Source: Impatiens glandulifera (lineage: Eukaryota > Streptophyta > Magnoliopsida > Ericales > Balsaminaceae). Taken from it: a stretch of DNA of 64,000 nucleotides. The notes under the pieces were generated by a model, which made no database searches, was not told the DNA's origin, and saw only the letters and a list, made by a program, of their open reading frames with translations. The stretch is taken from assembly GCF_907164915.1 (NCBI RefSeq), contig NC_061866.1:51519113-51583112 (forward strand), given 5' to 3'. This document shows positions 47,901 through 60,149 of the stretch, in pieces; within the stretch, counting starts at the first letter, position 1; each line of letters starts with the position of its first letter. The translations under genes were made by a program, and so were the position numbers.

Positions 47901-48671
47901 TTTTATTTATTTATTTGTTCTTTAAAATTTAGAAACAAGCTTCAAAACTAGTTATTAAAACCTAAATGAAGCCTAACTCACATTAAAATCATTTAAATCA
48001 TATAGATAAACTAGTTAAGTAATGACATAGACTTATATAAAATAATGAAAGAATACGATAAAGTAATAAACACAAAAAATGTTGCATTAAGTCTTTATAG
48101 AGTTAAGTCATTTTATTAACTTTTCAGTAGTAGATCAGTCACAAATTAAAATAGTTAATCTTTCCATTTACTAATAATGAATTTAATTTTATTTGTGTAT
48201 ATGATTGATATTTAAGAATCTTTACCTTGATCAAGATGAATAAATAATTAATGATTAATTTGACATGGGTGTTTAATTTACATGTGTGTTAATAAATGTT
48301 CATTTCTTATATTTTAATAAAATTATATAATTTTTAATTAATAAATATTGTATACTTAATAAATATATATTTGAAACCAAACTGTTACTAGTTCAACTTT
48401 GAGTCATACTTAAAAAAAAAATGAATAAATTTATATTTCATGATTCAATAAATTTTTAATTATTTTGTTTACAATTTCAACATTTTCACTATTGAAGTTT
48501 TAAAATTATTTGAGTGTTTTATTAAATCAAATAATATTTCATTTGTAGTCCAACTACTGTCGGCATACAATCAGAGTCACGTTAATACTAGTTATTTTTA
48601 TTATTTTGATCATCTTTTTTTTTTTCTTTTAAGTTCTTATTTTATAATTTTGAAATTACATTTTCATGTAT
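44950..48671. other. Intergenic, no gene seen
   Basis: About 3.7 kb of AT-rich DNA between the E2 promoter and the MITE at 48681. Only poly-A/T runs and short TA microsatellites (for example near 46392-46410) stand out. No exon recognised on either strand. Confidence 0.65.
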
Positions 48672-48889
48672 ATAAAGAATGAGAAATGATTAGGTGAGGG
48701 AATTTGGTGAGGGAATTTGGTGAGGGAATTATGTGGCATAATCTTATTCGCTGAAAAAATCAAATAATTTCTCTATTTTCTCTCTTTCCTCTCACTTTTA
48801 CATTTTTAACCAATGAAGGTGATGCCACGTCATTCCCTCACCAAATTCCCTCACTAAATTCCCTTACTCTATCATTCCTCATAAAGAAT
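48672..48889. mobile_element. 200-bp Mutator-type MITE with perfect 9-bp target duplication
   Basis: The element is 48681-48880. ATAAAGAAT flanks it exactly on both sides (48672-48680 and 48881-48889). The ends GAGAAATGAT and, inverted, GAGGAATGAT are followed by long arms of repeated TGAGGGAATTTGG words that pair across the element. A 9-bp target duplication with long terminal inverted repeats is typical of Mutator-like elements. It has no coding capacity and sits about 330 bp upstream of the PPR gene's leader. Confidence 0.9.
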
Positions 48890-48989
48890 AGTGGAAATAA
48901 AGTTCATGAATAAAATCGAGCAGATACTGAAAGCTTAAGGGTAAATTTAAAATAATTTCCAATAAGGGTAAATCAGAAATTATTTTAGT

Positions 48990-49994
48990 TTTTTAACGCA
49001 GACAACCATGGCTATGTTGCCCTTCTTCCGAGCTCAAACTACAGCAGCTCTCTCTCTCTCTCTCTCTCTATCTTCGCCGGCGGCTCATCCATCGGAAAAC
49101 TCCGCCTCCGGAAATCGGTAAGACATTTCAGTTTTGTACGGTTTCCTCATTTCTCTCCATGTCTCTTTGCGGCGGCATCGCCTGTTCTCTGAGCTGTTAG
49201 CCGTGGGCCGTAGCGGATGCATGTCCTTGTAAATTTCAATTTACTCTAGTTCAATATGAATACTTGTTCATATATAGTTGCATCACAATGTTGAATTTGT
49301 TTATGATCGATTGAAAATTTGAAGCTTTATTATGTATGATTAGTATTTATCTAGAGGAGTATGATTAAACAGATAATAGGAAACTTATCATTTTGAGAAT
49401 GACAGACACTGTAATATATTGACATCAGCTTCATTTGTTGAAAGGATGCTTTTCTTTAAATGTGTTATGCGTCTATATGTGTTTGATTTTCTGGTAAGTT
49501 CACAACTTAACATAGAATTAACACGTTTCTGACTAATTATAACAACGAAGAAGAAACTAGAGTTTATGAGTTGCAGATTCTTCCAAGCTTCAATTGAATC
49601 TGTTCTTTGCAATCTAGTGTGAATGTAAGAGATTAAAGTGGTGTTGGGACCATAGTAGTTCATTGGATTGATTATTGGCTCTCTTATTTGAGTGTATGAG
49701 CTATGATGGGTTCATTATTCTAATAGTGGGAGTTTGTTGCCAGGTGTTTGGATCGAGATCACATATTGATTGATTTGTTTCAAAAGAGTGGTGTCTAGTT
49801 CCTTGTTGGCAAGTTTCTAAGTGGGTTGAGGTGCTTTGATCTTACTAATAAAGTTTGTGCGGAGGTCTTATTTGGCGTCCTGATTGAGGGCACTCTTGGA
49901 GGATCAAAGTTGTGGCAACTTCATCTTGGATATCAAATGGTGTAATGACGTTATACAGTGGTGTAGACTTCCTGTTCTGTTGGTGGCCCTAATA
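48990..49994 (+). other. Probable 5' leader of the PPR gene, with intron and upstream ORF
   Basis: A CT-rich block ((CT)n at 49041-49069) and an upstream ATG at 49008 are followed by a donor, AATCG|GTAAGA, at 49117/49118. A good acceptor, TTGCCAG, ends at 49743. Spliced this way, the upstream ORF would stop after GGTGTCTAG near 49799, so it does not join the PPR frame. This makes 48990-49117 and 49744-49994 leader exons. An alternative acceptor nearer 49900 could link a different N terminus; I could not decide. Confidence 0.5.
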
Positions 49995-51491
49995 ATGCAC
50001 TACATTGGCTCATTTAGCCAAAAGTTAGTTCAAAGATTTTCTCGTATTTACAGTTTATCTAGTTTGTTGTGCATCCGTGCCTTTCATAGAAATGGATCAA
50101 ATGATGAATACATATCTATTGATGAATCTTTGATTGAGAGTTGGAGACGATCAATTACAGATTCTAGGTCTACAGAGGGGACACTTAATCTGGATGATTC
50201 ACTTGGCTGTTCCGGAGTTGAAAATGACAATGCAATCAATATGCAGGGAAATGTTTCTGTGAGACAAAAATTTATTGATCATACGAGTTTTGATGCTAAA
50301 AGGGTGCTCGATATACTTTCACAAGATGGTCCTGGCTTTGACACAAGGGCTGCTTTAAGTGAACTGAAGTTAAGGGTTTCTGCTCTTCTTGTTGGGAGAG
50401 TTCTCTTAGAGATTATAAAATCTGTAAACTTTGTGAATAAAGACCGGTCGGCAAAATTGGCTTACAAGTTTTTTGTATGGTCCGGTCAACAAGAGCACTA
50501 CAGGCACACAGCTAGAACATATCATTTGATAATGAAGATTTTTGCAGATGCTGAAGAATTTAAGGCTATGTGGAGACTTGTGGATAAGATGATCGATAGT
50601 GGATATCCAACTACTGCAAGAACATTGAATATTTTGTTATGTAGTTGTGGGAAGGCAGGCTTAGCCAAAAATGTAGTAGAAAGGTTTATAAAATCAAAGA
50701 CATTTAGCTATAGGCCATTCAAGCATTCATTCAATGCAATTTTACATTGCTTATTAGTTCTAAATCAGTATAAGTTGATTGAGTGGGTTTATGAACAAAT
50801 GTTAACTGATGGTCATTCTGCTGATATTTTGACCTACAACATTCTTATGTGCACAAAGTATAGACTGGGAAAGCTAGATCAATTTCATAAATTATTAGAT
50901 GAAATGGGTAAAAATGGCTTTGAACCAGATTTCTTTACGTTTAACCTCCTTCTTCATGTTATTGGAAAAGGGGACAAACCGCTTGCAGCACTTAACCTTT
51001 TGAACCACATGAAGGAAATGGGTGTTACTCCGTGTGTTCTTCACTTCACAACATTAATAGATGGTCTCAGTCGAGCAGGAAACATGGAAGCTTGCGTACA
51101 TTTTTTTGGGGAGATGATCAAACATGGATGCGTGCCTGATGTGGTTTGTTATACTGTGATGATCAATGGATATATTGCAGCCGGAGATCTTGAAAAAGCT
51201 CAGGGACTTTTTAATGAGATGATACTGAAGGGGAAGATGCCCAATGTGTTTACCTACAATTCAATGATCCGTGGGCTTTGCTTGGATCAAAAGTTTGATG
51301 AGGCATGCTCGATGTTAAAAGAGATGGAGTCTAGAGGCTGTTATCCGAACTTTTTTGTGTACAGCACTTTAGTTAATAACTTGCGTAATGCTGGAAAACA
51401 TTCTGAAGCTCATAGTATAATAAGACAAATGGTAGAAAAGGGCCAATATATTCATCTCCTTTCAAAGTTAATGGGATACAAGAGATCTTAA
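49995..51491 (+). CDS. P-class pentatricopeptide repeat protein, At1g55630-like
   Basis: Single coding exon of 498 residues from the first in-frame ATG (MHYIGSFSQKLVQRFSRIYS). The frame is open back to 49884 without an ATG. The basic, Ser-rich first 30 residues suggest an organellar transit peptide, probably mitochondrial. From about residue 170 there are roughly nine 35-residue PPR motifs, for example HYRHTARTYHLIMKIF, YRPFKHSFNAILHCLL, SADILTYNILMCTKYRLGKL, PDVVCYTVMINGYIAAGDLE and PNVFTYNSMIRGLCLDQKFD. The C terminus is MVEKGQYIHLLSKLMGYKRS. Motif order and linker sequences resemble Arabidopsis At1g55630. PPR proteins bind organellar RNA and affect its splicing, stability or translation; the target RNA is unknown. 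No DYW or E domain, so not an editing factor of that class. Confidence 0.92.
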   Translation: MHYIGSFSQKLVQRFSRIYSLSSLLCIRAFHRNGSNDEYISIDESLIESWRRSITDSRSTEGTLNLDDSLGCSGVENDNAINMQGNVSVRQKFIDHTSFDAKRVLDILSQDGPGFDTRAALSELKLRVSALLVGRVLLEIIKSVNFVNKDRSAKLAYKFFVWSGQQEHYRHTARTYHLIMKIFADAEEFKAMWRLVDKMIDSGYPTTARTLNILLCSCGKAGLAKNVVERFIKSKTFSYRPFKHSFNAILHCLLVLNQYKLIEWVYEQMLTDGHSADILTYNILMCTKYRLGKLDQFHKLLDEMGKNGFEPDFFTFNLLLHVIGKGDKPLAALNLLNHMKEMGVTPCVLHFTTLIDGLSRAGNMEACVHFFGEMIKHGCVPDVVCYTVMINGYIAAGDLEKAQGLFNEMILKGKMPNVFTYNSMIRGLCLDQKFDEACSMLKEMESRGCYPNFFVYSTLVNNLRNAGKHSEAHSIIRQMVEKGQYIHLLSKLMGYKRS

Positions 51492-53557
51492 AGTGACAAA
51501 ATATCATCTCTTTTCAAAGTTAACTGGGTGCCCTTTCAGTATAGGGTTATAGGAGATGTTAAAGAGGTATATCATGCTAAATTGGTTGGATTGGCATGCA
51601 GCAGGTGGTATTGGTTACTTAAACACCTGGTTCGCTACAGTTAATCCATTTTCAAGTAAGTTCGACTGCTATCGTTTTCTAATTCCTATACAGAATCAGG
51701 TCTCCATCTTATATTTGTCTCGTGCTCATAATTAACCATGTATGATGTATGTTTTCTTATTTTTAAGATAACTTCTTTCATAGTTATTGGAGTTCCCAAC
51801 ATTTCTGCAGTAAAAAAACTCTTTTACATGTTTTACTATGAATTGCTTACTTATTTGACTATCATAGACTGCTAGATTTTGATGCATTTCAGTAGTTGAA
51901 GTCCCCCAAGAATTATGAGAGCCATGAAATTGTTATCTTTGTCAGATATTTCAAAGATGCCCTAGATTTTTATTCCCAGGCTGATCCTGTGAGATAAATG
52001 CAGCATTTGTTCTTCTGCTTGCTGATGTAATAGTCTTTTCAATTGCTGCCATCAATATCTTGCCTGAGTAACCGTTGCTTCCATTTGTTGGTCTTTCTGT
52101 TTAAATTTGAGCAAGTTGTTTGTTGTTAAGTAGACAAGAATCACAAATCACTTGGCAAATTGACATTCTTAGTCATGTTTCATAACTTCACAATTATCTT
52201 TGTTGCTTTCTTTCTGCAAGTCTTGAGTCTGCGATATCTTCTTGTTTGGCAGTTTCTTTGATCGTCAATGGGAGTTTCGAGGGTGATATTCCCCTCCCTC
52301 TTCTATGCATATACAGAAAGTTGATTCTTGGAAGATGTTACTGTTGAAGACCTGCCTATGGATGTTCCCAACCAGTTTTGCATATTTGCAGATGCAAAAT
52401 ATATATAGGTACATATATTCTATCTTTACTGTCTTCTCATTGCTACCCGTTAGAGGAGCTGGTCAGGTCAGGTCAGGTCGCGCTAGCTTCTTAAAATAAA
52501 ATAAAAATACCACCCACTTGTCTTTTTCTTCTTCTTTTTTTTTTAATATTTGTTGTTAAGAGAGACTAATTTGAAAGCACTTGTCTTGTTTTATTGTTAA
52601 CTGCAATCTGAAAGCTTGCCATATTGATGAATTTGCTGGTTGCTTTTTCTTGATCACTTAATACTAAAGTATGTTTCTGCGCAAAATTAGGCTTATGAAC
52701 TTGTATTCATGATTAGTGTTATTATTTTTTCAGTGGGTAGAACCAGAGAAAGCTAACAAGGATAAGGCCTTGTTTGGAATGATGTTATTAGCTGCAAGAT
52801 TAGGAATAACTTCCATTGGAGCTGGGACACTGATAATTTGAGGAGCTCTATGGAGATGAAGTAAAAAAACAGTAACAATGGCAGAAGAAAGACTGGAAGA
52901 GACATACAATATCTTTAACTACCAAATTCATGTTGCTGTGTCTTCATCATGTCTGTTTGGTAGATTGGTATTGTGTTGGTTGGTTGGTTGGTTGGTTTGC
53001 CTCTTGTGGATTTTCAACTACTTTGATCATTGTATTATTTATTTCTCAGATTTCTCAACCAAATGAGAATTATTTGAAAAAAACATGGTTTTTAAATTAG
53101 TCTATTCCATATTTACAAATTAAATCTCTTTTCATTTTTACTAATCTAGATAAAAAAAAAGTGTTTCTAAATAGTGATGTTGAGTTATTATACATTGTTT
53201 ATATAGACTTCAAGATTACAATTATAATCCATCCAACAATTTTCAATCCGAAATGTCTGGTTTTAGAAATGTCTGGTTATGGAAATGATATTTGTGTCCC
53301 GTTTCGATTTCATTCTGACTCTGTCGTGTCCTGACACTTAAATATATAACATCAATTTATTTATTTTTCATATTTTATAAGAGTTTTAAATTTATTTTTT
53401 AATAATAATATAAATTTTTAATATATTACAATATATATAATATTATAAAATTCGTTTATATAATTTTATCAAATAATTTTTATTTTTAGAAAATATGATA
53501 TGACAGTGTTATTAAGAGATTCTTCGAAACCGAACGGAATTATAGTAAAAGAAACCT

Positions 53558-53692
53558 CCGCCCATATATTATCCTTCTCGTCTATAGTAAATACATTCTC
53601 CGCCCATATGTTATCCTTCTCGTCTATATACTATCCTTCTCGGCTATCTTTAGTTAATTGATTTTACATCCGCCCATATATTATCATTCTCG
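53558..53692. repeat. Three dispersed copies of a 23-bp word
   Basis: CCGCCCATATATTATCCTTC plus TCG occurs at 53558, 53600 and 53670 with one or two mismatches, and a shorter TATCCTTCTCG copy lies near 53630. It looks like a degenerate minisatellite. Confidence 0.85.
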
Positions 53693-55197
53693 GTTGTTCA
53701 TTGATTTTACATAAATACTTAAATTTATATTTATAAATTCAAAAGATGTAATATTATTTTTTTAAATAAATATTTTTTAACTATGTCATATTTTAAAGTT
53801 TAATTAATTTATTATTATTTTTAATTAATTATATATATAATAATAATATATAATTAATATTTTTTTAAATAAACATTTTATTTAATGAATTTAAAAATGA
53901 TCAAATGATTCTCTCATTCAAATATATTTAAAATAATTCTTAACTAACCAAATAATAAATAAATGAATTGAATATATAAAATTATATGAAAAACATAAAA
54001 AATAATAAAATGGGAAAACAGTTCAATTAAGTTAAATTTTCATTAAAATATTATCCATATTGTTAAAAATAATTTCTAAAAACTTCAATGGATGAATAAT
54101 TATTCAGTTTAATAGGTTATAAATTCAGATTAATCGATTTGATTAGTTCAAATTTCATCTTCAATTACCTATCAAATAAAATCATAAATATTATTATAAA
54201 AAAGAAAGTAGTATTTTTAACTTTGGGTGAGAATTCTAAACAAACATAACTTATGGGGTATATATAATTTCTTGTGCTAGACTGGAGCCCTTTTTTTTAA
54301 AAAAAAAAAATTAAACATTTCTTTTGTTATTTGTTACCACTTTACTAATAATTTATAATATCATTTTGAACTATAGATTATAGTAATAAAAAATCAATAA
54401 CTTATTTTCTTAATTTTAGCAATATTCTTAAATCATTTTGAACTCTATATTTTATTAATATTCTTAATTCATCGTGATCTCTAGATTTATTAATATTCTT
54501 ATTTTATTTAATAATGAGACTATTATAATTAATATTTACAGAACTCCATTTAAAGACAATAATTAAGATAGATTATTATTATAACAATAATTATTAAAAA
54601 ATAATCAAAATATTATTAGTAAATTATAAAAAAAATAAAAAAAATATTTCTTAAATAGAAGATGTTAAAATGTATTTTGCTTTTATCTATTTAAATTCTT
54701 AATTTCTTTTTATCATATACAAATTTAGAATAGATTGTTTACAAAGTTTTCAAACAAAAAATAACATTACCTTGTAATAAAGTTTTGATGAAAATAATTT
54801 TTACCTAATTCTTAAAATTTAAATGGGTCATTATTATGATAGATTGTCTTCCTAATAAAATTTAACTTAATAAAAAAATCACATTTTAATTTGATAAAAT
54901 AAAGTTATTATCATACCACTTTTCTTATTATTATGATTGTATCATGATTCATAGAAATAAAAATCTTTCCTTAATAAAATTTGAATTGAATTTTAGAATA
55001 AATTATAAAGTGAATTTTAATCCAAATAATAAAAATTTAGATAAAAATAAGATTTTATAACATACAAAATGATACATTCCTTCATAAACTTCTTAAAAAA
55101 CTATCAATTAACTCTATAATTATTTTCAATATATATATTTTTCTTTCAAACTTTAAATTTGTGACTCATTATATAAAATAAGGTTTTGAATTAACGT

Positions 55198-55457
55198 TTT
55201 TAAACACTGTTAATTTATTATTTACGTGACATTTATAAAAAAATAAAAAAAATATTAATATCACTAATTTAATTATCGAATTTCGGTGAATGGAGAGTTT
55301 TAGTGAACGAAGAGTTTTGAGTTTAAACTACTGAATTTTATGAAATTTGATAGTCAAAACTCTTAATTCGCTAAAATTTGATAGTTAAATTAATAATATT
55401 AATATTTTATTTATTTATAAATGTTAAGTAGATAATAAGTTGACGGAGTTTAAAAAG
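55198..55457. mobile_element. Foldback MITE, copy 2
   Basis: CTGTTAATTTATTATTTACG (about 55207) is mirrored by AGATAATAAGTTGACGG (about 55430-55446), with further pairing through ATTTATAAA and TTTAATTATCGAATTTC blocks. It shares arms and inner words with the element at 13231-13448. About 290 bp upstream of the MAKR-like gene. Confidence 0.75.
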
Positions 55458-55641
55458 TTTAAAATCGCTTAAATAAATTGTATGTAAAATTAAAAAAGGA
55501 AGTCCAAAAATTTTAATTGGAGTCCTAATCCCATCCAACTAATTTTATTATAAAACTGGACATATTATAAATATATATATGACTTTTAATTTGAATAAAA
55601 TATAGTTTTTGTAACCAAATTTAAATGAAAAATACCAGCTC

Positions 55642-55649
55642 TATTTATA
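55642..55649 (+). promoter_or_regulatory. TATA-like box of the MAKR-like gene
   Basis: TATTTATA, 105 nt before the ATG at 55747, followed by a CT-rich leader (TTCTTTTTCTCTTTCTCTCT). Confidence 0.55.
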
Positions 55650-55746
55650 CCGCGTAAGGGAAACACGTTTTCTTCACTTCTTTTTCTCTTTCTCTCTATA
55701 CGGTTCATAACAACTTTTGCCGAACAGCAAACTGGCGCTCCCAACA

Positions 55747-56538
55747 ATGGACGTATTTAGCTTTTTAAAATTCTGGCGGTCTACCGGCGGCGAAGAACTC
55801 ACCGGAGAAGACGCTCATTCACTAACAAATCCATCGAAGCTTATATCTCGGATCGATAAACCTCATACTGTATACGACGATGTGTATGCCGGCGGCGATG
55901 ACTCTTTCATCGATTTTGAATTTACAGTTGCAGATTACGACGACAAAAAGGAAAAATACGTTTCCGCTAAAAATACCGATTCCAAAAGAATCAACGATAA
56001 TCAGAAGAAGTCGCGGTCAACAATTCCGTTCTTCAAGTCGTCGCCAAAGTTCCGAGTCTTAATGTTGTTTAAGAAGTCAAAATCGAATGCGATCTCTAAC
56101 GATGACTATTCTACTTCCACTTCTTCTTCGGCGGCGGCGGCAGCGACTCCGAATCGTTACAATCAACGGAGGTCAGATTCAGAACAGAGTAAGGGAGGTT
56201 TCGCTATTAAATGTAGAGTCGAAGAGATTCCGATTATATCTTTCATTTCACGAGTCAACAGCTGGAGAGATAAATCTCAAGTTAGGGATGGAATTAGTGG
56301 AACCTCGTCGTCGAATCGATCTTCTTATTCGAAGATATTAAATCCGCTTTATCTGAAGAGGTTCACCGATAAGACGACATTGAAATCGGCGGTGGAGAAA
56401 CAAGGAGATCGAGATCGAGATCGACCGGCGGCGGCGGCCGTGGTACAAAAGAAGGACGATTATTCTCTGCAAATACAGCATGATGATGGAATACAGAGCG
56501 CCATTCTTCACTGCAAGAGGTCGTACAGTTCAAAGTAA
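55747..56538 (+). CDS. Membrane-associated kinase regulator-like protein (MAKR/BKI1 family)
   Basis: Single exon, 263 residues. I start at MDVFSFLKFWRSTGGEE (55747); the frame is open back to a TTG at 55717. The layout fits the MAKR family: an N-terminal FLKFWR, an acidic DSFIDFEFTVADYDDKKE near residues 55-72, a basic membrane-hook-like cluster (KSSPKFRVLMLFKKSKSN near residues 97-114), a Ser/Ala-rich linker, VEEIPIISFISRVNSWRDKS, SKILNPLYLKRFT, and a C-terminal DDGIQSAILHCKRSYSSK. That last motif resembles the C-terminal receptor-kinase-interacting segment of MAKR2/MAKR4 and BKI1. Such proteins bind the plasma membrane through basic residues and release kinase receptors when phosphorylated. 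The (GCG)n run near 56130 encodes a poly-Ala stretch. Which receptor it regulates is unknown. Confidence 0.85.
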   Translation: MDVFSFLKFWRSTGGEELTGEDAHSLTNPSKLISRIDKPHTVYDDVYAGGDDSFIDFEFTVADYDDKKEKYVSAKNTDSKRINDNQKKSRSTIPFFKSSPKFRVLMLFKKSKSNAISNDDYSTSTSSSAAAAATPNRYNQRRSDSEQSKGGFAIKCRVEEIPIISFISRVNSWRDKSQVRDGISGTSSSNRSSYSKILNPLYLKRFTDKTTLKSAVEKQGDRDRDRPAAAAVVQKKDDYSLQIQHDDGIQSAILHCKRSYSSK

Positions 56539-58189
56539 AGAGGTACAAAATTAAAACACTACTGAATTAATTCCTTGTTTTGAAAAAATCAATTGAATTG
56601 TCTTCTTTGTCTCTTTGTTCTTCTGTATAGAGGTAGATCAAATGTAACGATTACTTGAGACTAGCTATAGAGATTTCCGCCATGGAAGGAAAAGGAGCTT
56701 TTTGATGCATGGAATCATCTAGAACTTTTGCAGGCTGTAACAGAGAAAGAGATCCATCCAGATTGATGTACAAAGTATGAGGTTAGCTTTCTATAAAGCA
56801 ACTGATCAGTAATCAATACTATAGCTAACTAGGATCAGAGTTCTAAGATTTGTTGGATTAATTTATTTGATATTCAAGAGAGAAATGATTGAAGATCTTA
56901 TGCAAAGGATTCATTTCTGCATTCCTTTTACCTATTAAATTATTAATTGTCATCATGCTTCTTCTGCAGTTACATCATATAGATCATGACTTTCATAAAA
57001 TGATTCTCTAAAGACTATTACCTTTCATTTAGTAATCTATATACTTATCTTAAGAATCGACTTAATAGACCAAAATACATGGTTTTACGGGTTTCATTCT
57101 TTTTGAAAATGTTTTTATGATGATAGGGTGTTATACTATAGTTATCGGATTAACAAAATTATTGAGGTATTTTAGGGGTTGAGTTAAGGTATTCTTTCTT
57201 GTTTTGGCCTAGTAACTAATAAATATGTACTTTGGGGGTTGCCTTTTATTTAAATTTCAGTGTTTATTTGATATTTATATATGTTTAGATGATTTCTCAA
57301 TTAAGTAAGCTAAATGAGAAATATGACACATTTTTGGTCCCATTTTAATTTATTGCTTTACAAGTACACTAATAATAATAATAATAGTTGGAACAACAAC
57401 CCACTCAATTCAATTCATCCTTTATTTGTCCCACCAACAATAGTTTGGAGGGGAGGGAAAGAACAAATAATGTAAACAATGAAACACTTGTGCCCTAATT
57501 TCAATAACAAAAAAAAAAATGGTTTTATTTAACGTGACCAAAAACACCCAATAAAAGAAACAAGATCCAAAAGGGTTGATTATTTTAGAGGTTTTAATGG
57601 GTTTTTTAATTAAAAAATTGTTTGATAAAAAAATTAATTATTTGAATTATTTTAGTATTTTAATTGATAGATTGAATATTTTTTTTTGTAACAAAAATAT
57701 GATGCTATAGTTGAGTTTTAAGTAAAATTATAGAAAATTTCAAATGAAATGAGTTTCAAAATTACATATTTATTTATTTTATTTTTTCTAACTAAATAAC
57801 TACTTTCTTTTATTTAATTTTTGGGTAAGTGAGATCTTTCTTTATTTAAGTTCCGACAGAAATTTGATCTCTCCAATGAACCTTAGATTTTGTCTTTAGT
57901 TTTCTAAGCAATCAAATGATTCTGTGTATTTAGTTAGTTAATTAATTATTTTGAATTCCCATGAATTTGTTATTTAAATATATGTTACACCTCTAGGATA
58001 TATATATTATTATTTTTGTCTCAATCACAAGAAAAATATAAATTATTAATATTAAATCTATAGAGTATATATTTTATATACATTATACAGATATAAATAA
58101 TTTTGGTATTAAGTTTGTATTAGCTTATTACATATGATAAATTATTGTTTATTTTTTTTTAATTAAAATTATGTCAATGCATGTACTCA

Positions 58190-59060
58190 AATTTAAATAC
58201 ACATAATTATTGAAAATATTTGAATATTAGAGTAATTTAAAAAATGATGGATATATATTTTAGAAATTACATCTAAAATTAAATTATTAATTTTTAAAAT
58301 CTAGCTAATTATCTTTAAAGATATTAAATTAATAACATATTAAAAACATTCAAACTATAGATTTTGTGAATACATCTCTATTTAAATATTGTGATTATAT
58401 ACATGGAGTACAAATATAATCTAAACTATTGAGTTTGTGTGCATGGAAATACAAAGAATACTTTGCTAAATCTATTTAGGCTTAAAAAGAATTAATAATA
58501 TATATTTTTTTTATTTTATTAAATGGGCTTTATAGGAAGTGTGTTTGTTGGGCTTAACCAAGTTAACGTCTCAACTTTCAAATATTTTTTATTATTTAAT
58601 GATTTTGAATATTTATGTTTTTTTTTATATATATATTAGATAAAATAACATTCCATTGGAAACAAATAAGAGAGAATTCACTGTGTAAGATATATGATCC
58701 TATTCTATGGGATTTGTTTTGATGGAAAATGTTATTGTGATCCTCCTCGGCATTTTTTGGATTCTCTTATTATCAAAGATACAAATTAAATATAACATAG
58801 AATGTGAAAAGAAATACAAATGAGAGTTGTAGGGTTATTGTATAATAAAACTAAATCGATGTTTCACATATTATTTTATTTAATATAAATTTATTTGATA
58901 ATATATTAATAATCACTTACTTTTACGAATTTAATTTAAGTTAAAAGACGTTAAAAATAAAAACTAAAATATCATAGTTATTTTAAAAGAGAAAAACACT
59001 CTATTCTAAAAAAAAAAAATTACAAAAATTACAAAAAAAAACAACTAAATACTTTTAAAT
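58190..59060. repeat. Diverged segmental duplication, copy A
   Basis: It shares an ordered series of words with 62650-63490: TCTAAAATTAAATTATTA, AGATTTTGTGAATA, GTACAAATATAATCTAAACT, ATTGAGTTTGTG, TATTTATGTTTTTT, GTGTAAGATAT, GAAAATGTT, AAATGTGAAA, TTAATAATCACT, GTTAAAAATAAAAACT and ACACTCTATTCTAAAAA. Same order and spacing on the same strand imply common descent. Confidence 0.8.
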
Positions 59061-59802
59061 TTAATGAAATTTTAAAGTGATATTAATTTTTTTTTTATTT
59101 TTTCCTTACAAGTACAAATTCATTCTCTCTTTTTAATAAAATTTAATAAATTGATAATGTTTTGAAATTATTATTTTTTTAAAATATATATACGGTAGAA
59201 ATTCGATAAATTAATATTCGATTATTTAATAAACTCTCTAAGATAATATTTTTGGCCGGTCCCGACTCGGAGATAGGGTGCTAAATTAATAATTCTGTAA
59301 AATTATAAGATAATACATTTTTGATAATTTCTTTAGACCACATAAAAAATATAAATTAATAATTCCTTATACAGTACATGTGTTTTGGTTGTTGTCGCTA
59401 CTAACACTATTTAAGTGTAAAAAATCTTACATAAAAGATTCGATTGATACGCCTAACAATTAAATTTTTTTTTTTTGAAAAATGTTGTGTATGATTTGTT
59501 TGTGATAACAGTATTTTGATATTGTTTATATAAAAAATATTTTTAATGTCCATAAAATAATATATTGAACACAAAAAGCATAATAAGGTGGGAGATTGAA
59601 AGTTCTTTCAAATTGGACCATTCATTTGATATACATGCATTGTATACAATAATTAAGTGGAAGCTTAAAGGTGTTTGTAAATTAAGTATTTTACTATAAA
59701 TTAATAAAATATTAATTAATATATAAATTAATAATTAATAATTTATCGATTAATTAATAAATCTTTTAATTAATAAATTATGGTCGTTCTAAGTGTAGTT
59801 TC

Positions 59803-59804
<2 letters not shown>

Positions 59805-59853
<49 letters not shown>
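59805..59853. repeat. (TA)n microsatellite
   Basis: About 24 uninterrupted TA units. Confidence 0.97.
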
Positions 59854-59857
<4 letters not shown>

Positions 59858-60149
59858 GTGGAGTGGCTTCAAGCAATCTCATTAATTAAAAATAAAATAA
59901 AATTATCTCTCTTCTCTCTTTCTTCTATTTTTTTCATTTTTCAAACTTGCTATTTTTTTCATTTTCCAAACCAATAAAGTGACACCACCTCATTCCTCCC
60001 TATATTCACTTCCAATATCATAGATATTTTATTTTTTGACTTATGCCACAATTTATTTTTCTATTTCCCTCTTCCTATCAGCTATCATTTAAATTTTTTT
60101 TATCTTAAATATATATATATATATATTATTAATAAATTATAAATATTTT

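Larger units (their letters stand above)
51492..55641. other. PPR 3' region and intergenic DNA, no second gene seen
   Basis: From 51492 to about 53060 the DNA is less AT-rich and may hold a long, possibly spliced, 3' UTR of the PPR gene; ORFs here (52305-52499, 52878-53066) match nothing I know. Beyond 53100 it is very AT-rich, with the tandem repeats at 53558-53692 and the foldback element at 55198-55457. Confidence 0.5.

Noticed and set aside
49884..49994. PPR start upstream at 49884
   Set aside because: The upstream codons begin with TTG and lack an ATG; the first in-frame ATG is at 49995, followed by a transit-peptide-like sequence.
55717..55746. MAKR-like start at 55717
   Set aside because: The codon is TTG; the ATG at 55747 gives the family-like N terminus MDVFSFLKFW.
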